Shown piece after piece: positions 1 through 10,818 of a stretch of DNA of 64,000 nucleotides; within the stretch, counting starts at the first letter, position 1, and each line of letters starts with the position of its first letter. The notes beneath the pieces were generated by a model. That model had not been told where the DNA came from. It made no database searches and saw only the letters and a program-made list of their open reading frames with translations. Made by a program: the position numbers and the translations under genes. This DNA is from Thermococcus alcaliphilus (GTDB taxonomy: Archaea > Methanobacteriota_B > Thermococci > Thermococcales > Thermococcaceae), in NCBI RefSeq assembly GCF_024054535.1, contig NZ_JAMXLV010000020.1, forward strand, positions 62,001 through 126,000. Direction: 5' to 3'.

Positions 1-293
1 ACCAATAATTTGCATTCAAATTATTTAAAACTTGAGAATTATGTGTTAGTGAGGTGGTAGCCGAGCTATCGTGACTGGATGAGAGGAGGGATGAAAAGTC
101 CTTATTCTCCTGATTCTTATTCTGATTTCCCCAATGGCGGGGAATTAGTCAGTTGTGCTGTTTCTTCAGTTCGTAATTGCCAATAAGAAAACCTGTAGGT
201 ACTTCATAATCATCCTACCAATATGATTAGAATTAGGGATGCAACACAAAATCTTTAATAATCTTCTCTGGCTTATGAAAGCCGGGTGGAAAA
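1..293. other. Non-coding left edge, no gene recognised
   Basis: No reading frame with coding character is visible. The first 50 bases are AT-rich. From about 50 to 150 the sequence is more structured: TTCCCC (127-132) pairs with GGGGAA (139-144) across a six-base loop, and an AGGAG...CTCCT pairing lies around 88-115. The stretch ATGAGAGGAGGGATGAAA followed by CTGA resembles parts of a C/D-box sRNA, but the boxes are not correctly spaced. It may hold an unrecognised small RNA or the 3' flank of an off-window gene, plus the promoter of the gene at 294. Confidence 0.4.
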
Positions 294-1595
294 ATGATAG
301 ATGAGCTGATTAAAATCCTAAACCGCGAGAACGTCGAGTGGGAAGTTTACTGGGAGATTGGTAGGGGAAGTTCATTTAAAATTGAGAAGTGTGAGCTTGA
401 GAGAGCCCAAAGGAAATATCATTCCGGCATTGGCCTTAGGGTGGGATACAACGGAAAACAGGGCTTTTCTTATATTACCGGGCTAACCCACTCAAAAGAA
501 GACCTTGAAAAGTTTGTTAAAAAGACCATAAAACTTGCAAAGGTCGGAGAGGTAAAGTTTTACGGGTTCCCCGAAAAAAAGTCCATTAAAAAAGTTAGCG
601 GGATTTATGATAAGCGGATAGCGGAGCTGGAGTTTGAAGAAGCTTTGGAGCTAGGAAGGGAGATTTCTAAAAAAGAGAGCGAGCTGAGAGATAAATATGG
701 AAGAAGCTATACTTTTTCGGGGAGATTGGCCTTTGGTGTGGCAAAAGACGGCATAGCGAACTCAAACGGAATCGAGATGGAAGAAGAAGGCACAGCAATG
801 AGCTTTAGCGTTTACATCGTTAGAAAAGATGGAAAAGTTGGAACTGGGGATTACTACAAAGCCTCAAGAACTATGATGGACTTCGAAAGAGAGCTTGAGG
901 AAGGGCTAGAAAAGGCTATGCAGGAGGTTGAGCTAAGCTACAATGCAAAACCGCTGGAGTCTTTTGATGGAGGGCTCGTTCTAGAGCCGCACTCAGTTGC
1001 ATCAATCCTTGGACTGTTCATTTCAAACCTAAGGGGGGACAACGTATATCACAAAAGGAGCAGATTTAACAAACTGGGTGAAAGCGTTGCAAGTGAAGCG
1101 TTCACCCTCATTGATGATGCCACGCTGGAAGGCAAAATCGCGAGCTACTCTTTCGATGGCGAAGGAAATCCTTCTCAGAGAACTGTTCTGGTTGAAAGCG
1201 GTATTTTAAAGAACTTTATCTTGGATGAAACATATGCAAGGCTCCTTAAAATGGAGAGCACGGGAAATGCCGTGAGAGACTTTAGGACTCCTCCCCACAT
1301 AGGAACGAGCAACATAATCGTGGAGGGAGAAAAAGAGAACCTCGAGGATTTTGAAGGGGTTATAATAAAGAAAGTCTTTGGTGAGCACACTGCAAACCCA
1401 ATAAGCGGAGATTTTTCACTAACGGTTGAGCTTGGTTATGTTATCAAAAACGGTGAAGTCATTCCATTCAAGGACAACATGTTTGTGGGAAACGTTTTTG
1501 AGTTCGTAAAGTCTATAACAGCAGTAGGGAAGAAGAAAGAGGAACTTGGGGCTTTTATATCTCCCAGAGTGCTTGGTGTGGGAAGAATTGTCTGA
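294..1595 (+). CDS. TldE/PmbA-like metalloprotease-associated protein
   Basis: The 433-residue protein matches the TldD/PmbA family. It lacks the HExxxH zinc site that marks TldD, so it looks like the TldE/PmbA-type subunit. Supporting stretches are LVLEPHSVASILGLF near residue 230 and, near the C terminus, GEHTANPISGDFSLTVELGY followed by a VIKNGE motif. TldD and TldE form a heterodimer that cleaves unfolded peptides in bacteria; the archaeal role is inferred. ATG at 294 follows a GGGTGG Shine-Dalgarno. A TldD partner would be expected just left of the window, which cannot be seen here. Confidence 0.85.
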   Translation: MIDELIKILNRENVEWEVYWEIGRGSSFKIEKCELERAQRKYHSGIGLRVGYNGKQGFSYITGLTHSKEDLEKFVKKTIKLAKVGEVKFYGFPEKKSIKKVSGIYDKRIAELEFEEALELGREISKKESELRDKYGRSYTFSGRLAFGVAKDGIANSNGIEMEEEGTAMSFSVYIVRKDGKVGTGDYYKASRTMMDFERELEEGLEKAMQEVELSYNAKPLESFDGGLVLEPHSVASILGLFISNLRGDNVYHKRSRFNKLGESVASEAFTLIDDATLEGKIASYSFDGEGNPSQRTVLVESGILKNFILDETYARLLKMESTGNAVRDFRTPPHIGTSNIIVEGEKENLEDFEGVIIKKVFGEHTANPISGDFSLTVELGYVIKNGEVIPFKDNMFVGNVFEFVKSITAVGKKKEELGAFISPRVLGVGRIV

Positions 1596-1642
1596 AGAAA
1601 GGTTTAAGTTATTCAATTACATATTTTTTATTTGGTGATAGC

Positions 1643-2008
1643 ATGAGAGTTCTGGAAGAAAAGCCCGTGAAGATTAAAGTAGTTAGAACAAGAAGAGGAG
1701 CTCTCCTCCACATGATAGAAATCTCAAAGAACCATTTCTTCCTCGAACAGAACCCGCTTAAGGATTCAAAGTACGGTGTAGCTTATAGGAAAATAAAGAA
1801 CAAGTTCCCCGAATTTTATATGTTCTGGGAGATCAAGAACAACCGGTACACAGGAAGACTTTTGGTAGGTTCTTTCCTTGAAAAAGAAGAAATAGACGAA
1901 TTCATTACGCTGGTCGCTCAGACAGATGAGTTCAAGAAATTTGAGCACATACTTGAAGAAATCGAAGAGGAGGAAGAAGAGGAAAAGGAGGAAAAGACAA
2001 CTATTTAG
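1643..2008 (+). CDS. Conserved hypothetical protein, acidic C-terminal tail
   Basis: A 121-residue protein that I do not recognise. It has a basic N-terminal strand-rich region (KPVKIKVVRTRRGALLHM) and a central KFPEFYMFWEIKNNRYTG segment. It ends in a run of glutamates and lysines (EEIEEEEEEEKEEK), typical of disordered tails in hyperthermophile proteins. A TATA-like TATTTTTTAT and GGTGATAGC Shine-Dalgarno precede ATG 1643. Its 3' end overlaps the convergent methyltransferase gene by 8 bases. Confidence 0.75.
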   Translation: MRVLEEKPVKIKVVRTRRGALLHMIEISKNHFFLEQNPLKDSKYGVAYRKIKNKFPEFYMFWEIKNNRYTGRLLVGSFLEKEEIDEFITLVAQTDEFKKFEHILEEIEEEEEEEKEEKTTI

Positions 2009-2750
2009 CCGGCTTCCTTCCCACGACAATAACATAACCGGTATAAGGGCTTTCAAAAATCTTCATTGACTCCCAGGCATTTTTCAGACCCTTTAATCCT
2101 TCTTTTCTAAGTATCTTCAGGAATATTTTCACCTCTCTCCAGAAACCAATCTCTTTTCTCATTTCTTTCATCCACTCGGGAATTAGGTGGAATTTATCAA
2201 TCACGACAACATTTATGAGCCCAGCTTTCTCAAAAAGCCTTCTCCACCCGTCGGGAGTTTCCGGCTCTTCTCCCTCAATCTCCTTAAGTTTTAGCTTCAG
2301 TTTTTCAGGTACATTCCCTCTCCAAGCAACGTCGTGTATTCCCACACAGCCATTTGGCTTAACTACACGGACCATTTCCTTTAATGCAACCTCCTTGTTA
2401 AGGAGACAGAGCGTGCACTCTGAAATGACAACATCAAAAGTGTTATCTGGGAAGGGCAATTCGTGGGCATCTGCTAAGATGAAAGTAGTTCTACCTTCCA
2501 ATCCTCTCATTTTTGCTTTCTTCTTTGCTTTCTCTATCATTACATGAGAAACGTCAATTCCCACGACCTCACAACCAAAGGTTTCCGCTAAAAAGCATGC
2601 AGTTTCGCCAGTGCCGCATGCCACATCCAAAACTTTGGATTTTTCATTAATGCCGCAGAGTTCTGCTAACTCTCTTGTAATCTCCAATCCGCCGGGATGA
2701 AGGATTTCAATTCCCAAATCTTCTTCCTCTAAAATTTCTTCCAAGCTCAT
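2001..2750 (-). CDS. SAM-dependent class I methyltransferase
   Basis: The 249-residue protein carries the class I SAM-binding pattern: VLDVACGTGETACFLAE (motif I, near residue 40), VVGIDVS (motif II), ADAHELPFPDNTFDVVISEC (motifs III-IV) and MVRVVKPNGCVGIHD. This is the ubiE/COQ5-like or methyltransferase-11 type, usually acting on a small molecule; the substrate cannot be read from sequence. A TATA-like TATAAACTT at about 2778-2786 (minus strand) lies about 30 bp before ATG 2750, so the transcript is probably nearly leaderless. That promoter sits directly behind the 3' end of the C/D sRNA. Confidence 0.85.
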   Translation of the reverse strand: MSLEEILEEEDLGIEILHPGGLEITRELAELCGINEKSKVLDVACGTGETACFLAETFGCEVVGIDVSHVMIEKAKKKAKMRGLEGRTTFILADAHELPFPDNTFDVVISECTLCLLNKEVALKEMVRVVKPNGCVGIHDVAWRGNVPEKLKLKLKEIEGEEPETPDGWRRLFEKAGLINVVVIDKFHLIPEWMKEMRKEIGFWREVKIFLKILRKEGLKGLKNAWESMKIFESPYTGYVIVVGRKPAK

Positions 2751-2791
2751 AACTCATCGAAAAGGATAAGGCACAAAAGTTTATACGTTTA

Positions 2792-2850
2792 GCGGCTCAG
2801 GGGTTGACCATCATCACAGTTCAGATACCCTAGAGTTCTTCATCGCCTAC
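2792..2850 (-). ncRNA. C/D-box methylation guide sRNA
   Basis: Read on the minus strand, all four boxes are present in order: box C GCGATGA (2846-2840), a guide, D' CTGA (2824-2821), a 4-nt spacer, C' TGATGA (2816-2811), a 10-nt guide, and D CTGA (2800-2797). The 4-nt D'-C' spacer and guide lengths fit archaeal sRNAs bound by L7Ae, Nop5 and fibrillarin. A TATA box (TTTTTATA, about 2880-2873) lies about 25-30 bp upstream. The D guide would pair with GGGGTTGACCA-like RNA; the target was not identified. Confidence 0.75.
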
Positions 2851-2916
2851 TCTAAATCTAGAAGAGGCCTTATAAAAATTATTGGAGAAGCCGAGAAATT
2901 AAATAAAGAAGAAACA

Positions 2917-5213
<2,297 letters not shown>

Positions 5214-5386
5214 AATGAACACCTCCGTACATGAGTTCAGATTTGATCATCTACTTTTGTTCAAAACTTAAGGTATTTATAAAATTATTGTAAACCAAAG
5301 GTTGAGAAGCATACTAACAGGAGAAAGGCTAAGGGGATAAACACTCACAAAAAAGGCTAATAGAGATAGAAAGAAACAAAGACGGT

Positions 5387-6148
5387 TTATCTTTTTCTAG
5401 CAAAGGTAATATAGCCCGTATGGGCAAGCATGGTAGTTCTTGGTCTTATACATTCTTCCTTAACTTCCTGCTCCCTCACCAAACACTCAATTGTCTTCGG
5501 CTTCGTAAAGTGAGCTTTATGTTCTCTCAACTTCTTATACAGTCTGTCAACCTGATTTATACAGGGAGTGTACGCAACAAAAAATCCTCCCGGCTTTAGA
5601 GCTTTTATCGCATGTTCCACAACGTTCTCTGGCTGTGGAAGATCTAGGATGATATGGTCAACATTTTCCTCATCAATTCCATCATAGATGTTCTTTAGCT
5701 TTATCTCGACCCTATTCGCAAAACCTGCCCACTCTATATTCCTCCATGCAAGCTTTGCGAAATCTTCCCTCACTTCATAGCCAATTATCTTCCCCTGGGG
5801 GCCAATAATGTTGGCTAAAAAAAGCGTCAATGCCCCACTCCCAACCCCTGCTTCCACTATGACATCTCCAGGGGAGATTCCAGCAAATGCTACTATCTGG
5901 GCGGCATCTTTGGGATGAATTATCTGGGGACCTCTTTTCATCTTGTCGATGTAGTCTATTATTCTTGGCTTGAGAATCCTAAATTGATATCCCTTATGCG
6001 ATTCGACAAAAGTCCCAAACTCCCTCCCTAAAAGCTCGTTTAAATCTATTTTGCCTAGATCTGTATGAAATTCCCCCTCTTTTACCGTTATAAGATACCT
6101 CTTTCCCCTAGGATCAAGCAGCACAACTTTATCTCCCTGTTTTATCAT
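5387..6148 (-). CDS. trmI: tRNA (adenine-57/58-N1)-methyltransferase TrmI
   Basis: The 253-residue length equals that of the characterised Pyrococcus abyssi TrmI, which makes m1A at tRNA positions 57 and 58. An N-terminal beta domain is followed by a Rossmann methyltransferase domain with VIVEAGVGSGALTLFLA near residue 97 and LDLPQPENVVEHA near 169. Cysteines fall at 196 and 233, the positions that form the intersubunit disulfides in the P. abyssi tetramer. ATG 6148 follows GGTGGTT. The gene is 13 bases downstream of the DUF257 gene and probably co-transcribed with it. Confidence 0.92.
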   Translation of the reverse strand: MIKQGDKVVLLDPRGKRYLITVKEGEFHTDLGKIDLNELLGREFGTFVESHKGYQFRILKPRIIDYIDKMKRGPQIIHPKDAAQIVAFAGISPGDVIVEAGVGSGALTLFLANIIGPQGKIIGYEVREDFAKLAWRNIEWAGFANRVEIKLKNIYDGIDEENVDHIILDLPQPENVVEHAIKALKPGGFFVAYTPCINQVDRLYKKLREHKAHFTKPKTIECLVREQEVKEECIRPRTTMLAHTGYITFARKR

Positions 6149-6161
6149 TTTAACCACCAAA

Positions 6162-6779
6162 CTACTCCTCTATTTCAAGCTTGTAGAGAGTTCCCTCTTT
6201 TTGAATCTTTATTGATTTGCTTGCGAGCTCCCTTAAAACAGCAATTTGCTGCTTATCCAAGATATCGTTATTTACAAAATAAATAGAAGTCCAGTCTTCA
6301 AAGGGGAGCGTGCTTCTTGTAAACAAAATTGCTCTAAGTGCCTTATCTTTGCCAAAGTAGATATACTGAGATATACCAAGGGTTATTGAGTACTCAACTT
6401 TTGTTGAAGGAGAAAAAAGCTTCATCAGAGCATTGTAATAATTCCTCATAAACTCGGAGATCTCATATGTAACCGGCATCTCTTCAACTACAGAGGCATA
6501 GCTTGTTCTACCAGGGCCTATTCTTATTGCCCTTATCTTCTTTGTAGACTCCATTAACCCCTTATATTTTTCGGGAGAGCTTTTTCTTAGATAATCCCTA
6601 AACAGCAGATCACCCACACCAAAAAAGTCGTCTATTAAGATCTCACGATTGGAGAGTGAGGGTATAAGCTCTCCCCATATTAAGTTTTCAAGAGGGTACA
6701 GCGAAGGATATTCTATGAGAATGAAATCGCCAGGTGTAGCCTGTGTTTTTAAAAACTCAGTAAGTGAATTCACTTCCAT
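6162..6779 (-). CDS. DUF257 family protein
   Basis: A 205-residue soluble protein resembling the Thermococcales-restricted DUF257 family. It contains a P-loop-like layout without a P-loop: TPGDFILIEYPSLYPLENLIWGEL near the N terminus, then NREILIDDFFGVGDLLFRDYL, typical of degraded RecA/KaiC-like folds. It ends in a possible winged-helix segment (DKQQIAVLRELASKSIKI). The function is unknown. It is the first gene of a probable operon with trmI. It is divergent from srp19, separated by 55 bp that must contain both promoters. Confidence 0.75.
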   Translation of the reverse strand: MEVNSLTEFLKTQATPGDFILIEYPSLYPLENLIWGELIPSLSNREILIDDFFGVGDLLFRDYLRKSSPEKYKGLMESTKKIRAIRIGPGRTSYASVVEEMPVTYEISEFMRNYYNALMKLFSPSTKVEYSITLGISQYIYFGKDKALRAILFTRSTLPFEDWTSIYFVNNDILDKQQIAVLRELASKSIKIQKEGTLYKLEIEE

Positions 6780-6834
6780 GCTCTCACCAAAGAATTTTTA
6801 ATGCCAAAGCTTTTAAACTTTTTAGGTGTTCAAA

Positions 6835-7143
6835 ATGAGCAAGTTCGTAATATGGACAAACGAAATAGATTCTAGGATTCCAAGGAAGTACGGCAGAGAA
6901 GTTCCGAAAAACCTTGCAGTAGAAAAGCCAAACATAGATGAAATAATAGATGCGGCCAAAAGTCTGGGAATTACCGTTATTGAGATCAATAGAGAGGCTC
7001 TTAATCCAAAGCTCGCAGGACTAGACGATGAACTACGAGTTAAAGGAAGGATTATAGTAGAAAGCAAGCATGGAAAATCAAAAACTCTAAAGCTAATAGC
7101 CCAAAAGGTTAGAGAATTTAGGAAAGCACGTAGGAAAAAGTAA
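6835..7143 (+). CDS. srp19: Signal recognition particle protein SRP19
   Basis: The 102-residue basic protein reads as SRP19, the RNA-binding protein that joins helices 6 and 8 of 7S RNA so that SRP54 can bind. Characteristic stretches are FVIWTNEIDSRIPRKYGREVPKNLAVEKP at the N terminus and the lysine/arginine-rich C terminus KVREFRKARRKK. ATG 6835 follows AGGTG at 6824-6828; an in-frame GTG at 6826 is part of that Shine-Dalgarno. It ends 2 bases from the convergent Lrp-like gene. Confidence 0.93.
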   Translation: MSKFVIWTNEIDSRIPRKYGREVPKNLAVEKPNIDEIIDAAKSLGITVIEINREALNPKLAGLDDELRVKGRIIVESKHGKSKTLKLIAQKVREFRKARRKK

Positions 7144-7145
7144 CT

Positions 7146-7385
7146 TTACTCCTCTGTTTCTACAACTATTGCAGTTGTTGTGTCAATTACCCCGTCTATG
7201 TTGTGTATGTCGTGCAGGATTTTTCTTGTAAGCTCCCCTAAATCTGCAGCCTCAAGCTCAACTATTGCATCGTAGGGGCCGGTAACAGCATCGGCTTTCA
7301 AAACTCCTGGAATCGCTTTTATTTCTTCTATTACCTTCTCAACCTTCCCGATTTCAATTGTTAACAAAATGTATGCCCTAACCAT
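7146..7385 (-). CDS. Stand-alone Lrp/AsnC ligand-binding (RAM) domain protein
   Basis: The 79 residues form only the effector-binding alpha-beta sandwich of Lrp/AsnC regulators (AYILLTIEIGKVEKVIEEIKAIPGV...GPYDAIVELEAADLGELTRKIL). There is no helix-turn-helix. Single-domain proteins of this type in archaea oligomerise and may bind amino acids or modulate full-length Lrp proteins. It lies next to a peptide transporter operon, which makes an amino-acid-linked role plausible but unproven. Confidence 0.85.
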   Translation of the reverse strand: MVRAYILLTIEIGKVEKVIEEIKAIPGVLKADAVTGPYDAIVELEAADLGELTRKILHDIHNIDGVIDTTTAIVVETEE

Positions 7386-7568
7386 TTACATCACCAGATT
7401 TTGTTGTCAGTCTTTTTAGAGATGTTCTATAATTTAAGGTTTTCGCATTTATTTTCAGTATATCTGACAAAAATTATTTCGTTATTGGGTGCAAAAACAT
7501 TGCTCAATAGAAAGAAATAACCGGGTCATATTCTGTTATTTGTTGCACAACCAAGCTCTTAGGTGTAG

Positions 7569-7625
7569 AAAAATTTATTAAAGCCCTACGATGAAGTTAT
7601 TAATGCTCAATTCCGTGGAGGTGTG
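7569..7625 (+). promoter_or_regulatory. Promoter and Shine-Dalgarno of the peptide transporter operon
   Basis: AAATTTATTA at 7571-7580 is an archaeal TATA-like box about 55 bp before the dppA-like ATG, which leaves a 25-30 base leader. GGAGGTGT at 7617-7624 is a strong ribosome-binding site. Upstream, TGCAA/TTGCA words near 7490 and 7545 could mark a distant regulator site; this is weak. Confidence 0.55.
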
Positions 7626-7628
7626 TAA

Positions 7629-9746
7629 ATGAAGAAGCAGTTGGCAACACTGTTAGTGATAAGCGTTTTGGTTTTTGCAGTAGTTGCAAGTGGGTGTATT
7701 GGTGGTGGAGGAACAACAACCCAAACATCAAGCCCCACTCAAACAACACAAACTACAACCACAAGCTCCCCAACCCAAACAACCACTCAACCAACAGGGC
7801 CAACTTATGAAGTTATCGAAACTGACAAGAGTGTCATATTGGTTGGTCCTGAAGGCTCTCAAATGCCAGCTTCCTTGCCAAGTGGGAAGAAAATAATTAA
7901 AGTAACCTACGTCGTGGATGAAGCTAATACTCCATCCGTCAAGGAATTGATGGAGCAAGGTCAAGGATTTGGTGCTATTAACCCCGCGTTCTTTAGAAAT
8001 ACCACTGTTGATGCCCTCGTAATTGCTGCAAGAAGAGAGACTAACCCTGAAATAAGAACAGAACTCTTTAAGGCACTCTATATACTCGGTAACAGACTTG
8101 TGCCTGAGGTGATCCTTGGACAAAACAGACAACTACGTGTCTACTGGGAATGGGTCAAGGGAAGATACTATCACCCAACATTCCCAGAGAGATACGATCT
8201 CATTTGGGAAGATCCAAACGCCCCGAGTGTGCCCATTGGAATTGGTGACTACAAGAACGATGCTCAAACCTACGTTATAGGTACAATCGGATGGCCAGAG
8301 AGCTTTGACCCAGCATGGACATACGAGACCTTTGGATGGGAAATCTGGCACGAGATTGGTGACACCCTTGTCACATATTGGAAAGAAGAAACCGAAAAGG
8401 TAACACCAGATTTGGCCGTTGCATGGGCACACAACGAAGATGGTACCGAATGGTATTTTGTTATCAGAGGAGGAGTAAAAGCTTATGACCCATGGAACGA
8501 CAAAACATACCCAATTGATGCTACAGACGTTGCCTTTACATTCTGGCGTGTCCAAAGATTAGGGCACAGCGTTTCATGGATGGTCTCAAGCTTTATGGAC
8601 GTTAGCAAGTCACAAGCTCTAACTGAAAAAGAATTCGAAGATGTTATCAAGAGCAAGAAGCTTATTGCAGAATACAATGGAAAAACTGTGGAAGTTAAGT
8701 CTCTCCAAGACTTGCTAGACGCCTTTGGATACAGCGGAGAAACCGCCGGTGTCTTCAAGCTTGTTCTACCAGCACCATACGCAGCAGTTCTTGGTATATT
8801 GGCAGATCCATTCCTCTCAGTAGTTCCAATGGAGTACCTCCTTGGTGACAAGTATGAAGAGGCTCTAAAAGCCTCAAACAACGGAAAGAACCCCGACGCT
8901 TGGGAGCCATATGTACAAGAAGGTGAGCAAGACCCAACCCACCAGCTCATGCACAAGCAACCGGTTGGAACAGGTCCCTTCTATGTTAAGGAGTACAAAG
9001 AAAACGCCTACATCGTGCTTGAGCACAACCCATATTACTGGGACAAGAGCATAAAGCCCGGACACCAGAGGGTTATCTACGTCATAAACAATGATGCTGT
9101 TTCAAGAATCCAACTCTTCCAGACAGGAACAGTCGATACGGTTGCTACTCCACCAGAGAGAGTAAATGATGTCAAAGGCCTCGAATTCCAAGGATTCAAG
9201 TCAATTGTTCAAACTGACATTCTCCAACCAATTCTGACATTCATAGTCTTCAACACCCAGAAAGAGCCATTCAACAATCCAAAGGTCAGACAAGCTTTAG
9301 CCTACGCAATTCCATACGACCAGATAGCCCAAGTAGTTTACTCCGGACTGCTCGAGAGGAACTGGGGTCCAATTCCAAAACCATGGCCAGGATACACAGA
9401 GTATGGAATTATCAAGTACAACTACAATATAAACAAGGCACAACAACTCTTGCAAGAAGCTGGAATCAATCCAAGTGACTATAAGATTGAGCTTATCTAC
9501 AACGCTGGAAACAGCGCTCGTGAGAAGATCATGACACTATTGCAAAACATTTGGAGCCAGCTTGGATTCCAAGTTACGGTAGGAAGCTACGAGTGGCCAG
9601 TCTACTTGTCCAAGACATCGAAGGGAGACTACGATGTCTATGTGGTAGGATGGGTACCAGATTACCTAGACTCGGACAACTGGGTTGGACCATTCCTCTA
9701 CGGTGCTACAGAATTCAGCAAGATTGAAATTTCTGTTGAGTCTTGA
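7629..9746 (+). CDS. Peptide ABC transporter lipoprotein-type binding protein, apparently circularly permuted
   Basis: The 705-residue extracellular solute-binding protein (family 5) is the first gene of a five-gene Dpp/Opp-like operon. A signal peptide ends in VVASGC (Cys23, lipid-anchor site), followed by a Thr/Gln/Ser/Pro linker to about residue 57. The usual family 5 N-terminal lobe (IGTIGWPESFDPAWTYETF, then LVTYWKEETEKVTPDLAVAW) begins only near residue 217. The usual C-terminal helix and strands (VDALVIAARRETNPEIRTEL, then VYWEWVKGRYYHPTF) instead lie near residues 127-185. The chain stops just after GWVPDYLDSDNWVGPF, where normal members have about 100 more residues. Neighbouring permeases and ATPases are standard. 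Confidence 0.85.
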   Translation: MKKQLATLLVISVLVFAVVASGCIGGGGTTTQTSSPTQTTQTTTTSSPTQTTTQPTGPTYEVIETDKSVILVGPEGSQMPASLPSGKKIIKVTYVVDEANTPSVKELMEQGQGFGAINPAFFRNTTVDALVIAARRETNPEIRTELFKALYILGNRLVPEVILGQNRQLRVYWEWVKGRYYHPTFPERYDLIWEDPNAPSVPIGIGDYKNDAQTYVIGTIGWPESFDPAWTYETFGWEIWHEIGDTLVTYWKEETEKVTPDLAVAWAHNEDGTEWYFVIRGGVKAYDPWNDKTYPIDATDVAFTFWRVQRLGHSVSWMVSSFMDVSKSQALTEKEFEDVIKSKKLIAEYNGKTVEVKSLQDLLDAFGYSGETAGVFKLVLPAPYAAVLGILADPFLSVVPMEYLLGDKYEEALKASNNGKNPDAWEPYVQEGEQDPTHQLMHKQPVGTGPFYVKEYKENAYIVLEHNPYYWDKSIKPGHQRVIYVINNDAVSRIQLFQTGTVDTVATPPERVNDVKGLEFQGFKSIVQTDILQPILTFIVFNTQKEPFNNPKVRQALAYAIPYDQIAQVVYSGLLERNWGPIPKPWPGYTEYGIIKYNYNINKAQQLLQEAGINPSDYKIELIYNAGNSAREKIMTLLQNIWSQLGFQVTVGSYEWPVYLSKTSKGDYDVYVVGWVPDYLDSDNWVGPFLYGATEFSKIEISVES

Positions 9747-9805
9747 TGCCTTTTCTTTCTTTTTAAAATTCTTCCATAAAAAAGAGAACTAAAGGAGGGA
9801 GAAGA

Positions 9806-10807
9806 ATGGCTGAACTCAAAAAATTCCTAATAAGAAGGCTCCTAACATTCATCCCCACAATAATAGGAGTGACATTGATAGTCTTTCTGATAGCTTATGT
9901 TATTCCAGCCGACCCGGCTAAAGCTTGGGCTGGTGGAGAAAAAGCGTCTCCGGAAGCAGTTGAGAGAATAAAAGAAAGATATCACCTAAACGATCCGTGG
10001 TATGCCCAGTATATCTTCCTGGTAAAAGGGATTGCAACAAACACCCTTATAGACCCAAGAACCTCAAACCCCGTTTTGGATGATATTAGAGATAGATTTC
10101 CCGTCACTTTTCAACTGGCTATAATAGCGTTTGTATTCACACTCATCATTGGAATTCCTCTTGGGCTGATTTCCGCCCTAAAGAGGAATAGTATTGTGGA
10201 TACGATAGTTAGAATTTTTGCCTTAATTGGAGTTTCAACTCCAGTGTTCTGGCTAGGGTATCTTCTGATTTTCGTGTTCTTTGTGAAGTTTAGAATAACG
10301 AACTTGGCCGGAGTTCCTCCTACTCCCGCCACCCAAATAACTCATGTTCCGATAATAGACGCCCTTCTTACGGGGGATTTTACGTTATTTAAGCAACACC
10401 TAGCAAGGTTCTGGCTTCCCGGCTTTGTGCTTGGTTTTATGGGGACTGGAGTATTAGCAAGATTTGTTAGAAACTCCTTCCTTGAGGCCATCAGCGGAGA
10501 TTACATCGAATTTCTAAAAGCAAAAGGTGTTCCCAAGCTCAGGATTTACAGACATGCCCTCAAGAATGCTTTGGTACCAATAGTCACAGTATTAGGCCTT
10601 CAATTTGGAGGCCTCCTTGGTGGAACACCTATAACAGAGACGGTATTTGCACTCCCAGGAATGGGAAGTTATGCGATCCAGTCAATCCAGAATCTTGACT
10701 TCCCAGTTATAGTTGCAATAACGTTCATTTACGCCTTAATCTACGTTACTGCCAATCTAGTGGTCGATATTCTGTACGCAGTAATAGACCCAAGGGTTAG
10801 GTATTAG
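9806..10807 (+). CDS. dppB: Peptide ABC transporter permease, DppB type
   Basis: A 333-residue inner-membrane permease of the BPD_transp_1 family with six predicted membrane spans. It starts with the DppB hallmark FLIRRLLTFIPTIIGVTLIVF. The cytoplasmic EAA loop is ARFVRNSFLEAISGDYIEFLKAKGVPKLRIYRHALKNAL in substance, and the C terminus is YAVIDPRVRY, typical of DppB. ATG 9806 follows AAAGGAGG. It forms the channel with the DppC-type permease encoded 11 bases downstream. Confidence 0.92.
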   Translation: MAELKKFLIRRLLTFIPTIIGVTLIVFLIAYVIPADPAKAWAGGEKASPEAVERIKERYHLNDPWYAQYIFLVKGIATNTLIDPRTSNPVLDDIRDRFPVTFQLAIIAFVFTLIIGIPLGLISALKRNSIVDTIVRIFALIGVSTPVFWLGYLLIFVFFVKFRITNLAGVPPTPATQITHVPIIDALLTGDFTLFKQHLARFWLPGFVLGFMGTGVLARFVRNSFLEAISGDYIEFLKAKGVPKLRIYRHALKNALVPIVTVLGLQFGGLLGGTPITETVFALPGMGSYAIQSIQNLDFPVIVAITFIYALIYVTANLVVDILYAVIDPRVRY

Positions 10808-10818
10808 AGGTGAGAAAA

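Noticed and set aside
60-115. C/D-box sRNA at the left edge
   Set aside because: ATGA and CTGA words occur but no D'/C' pair with proper spacing could be built.
1766-2056. 96-codon reading frame opposite the 121-residue gene
   Set aside because: It is the antisense of the glutamate-rich tail; leucine/phenylalanine runs result from the complement.
7629-9746. Simple C-terminal truncation or frameshift of the peptide-binding protein
   Set aside because: No remnant coding sequence follows the stop in any frame, and the missing C-terminal elements are recognisable near the N terminus, so rearrangement explains it better.
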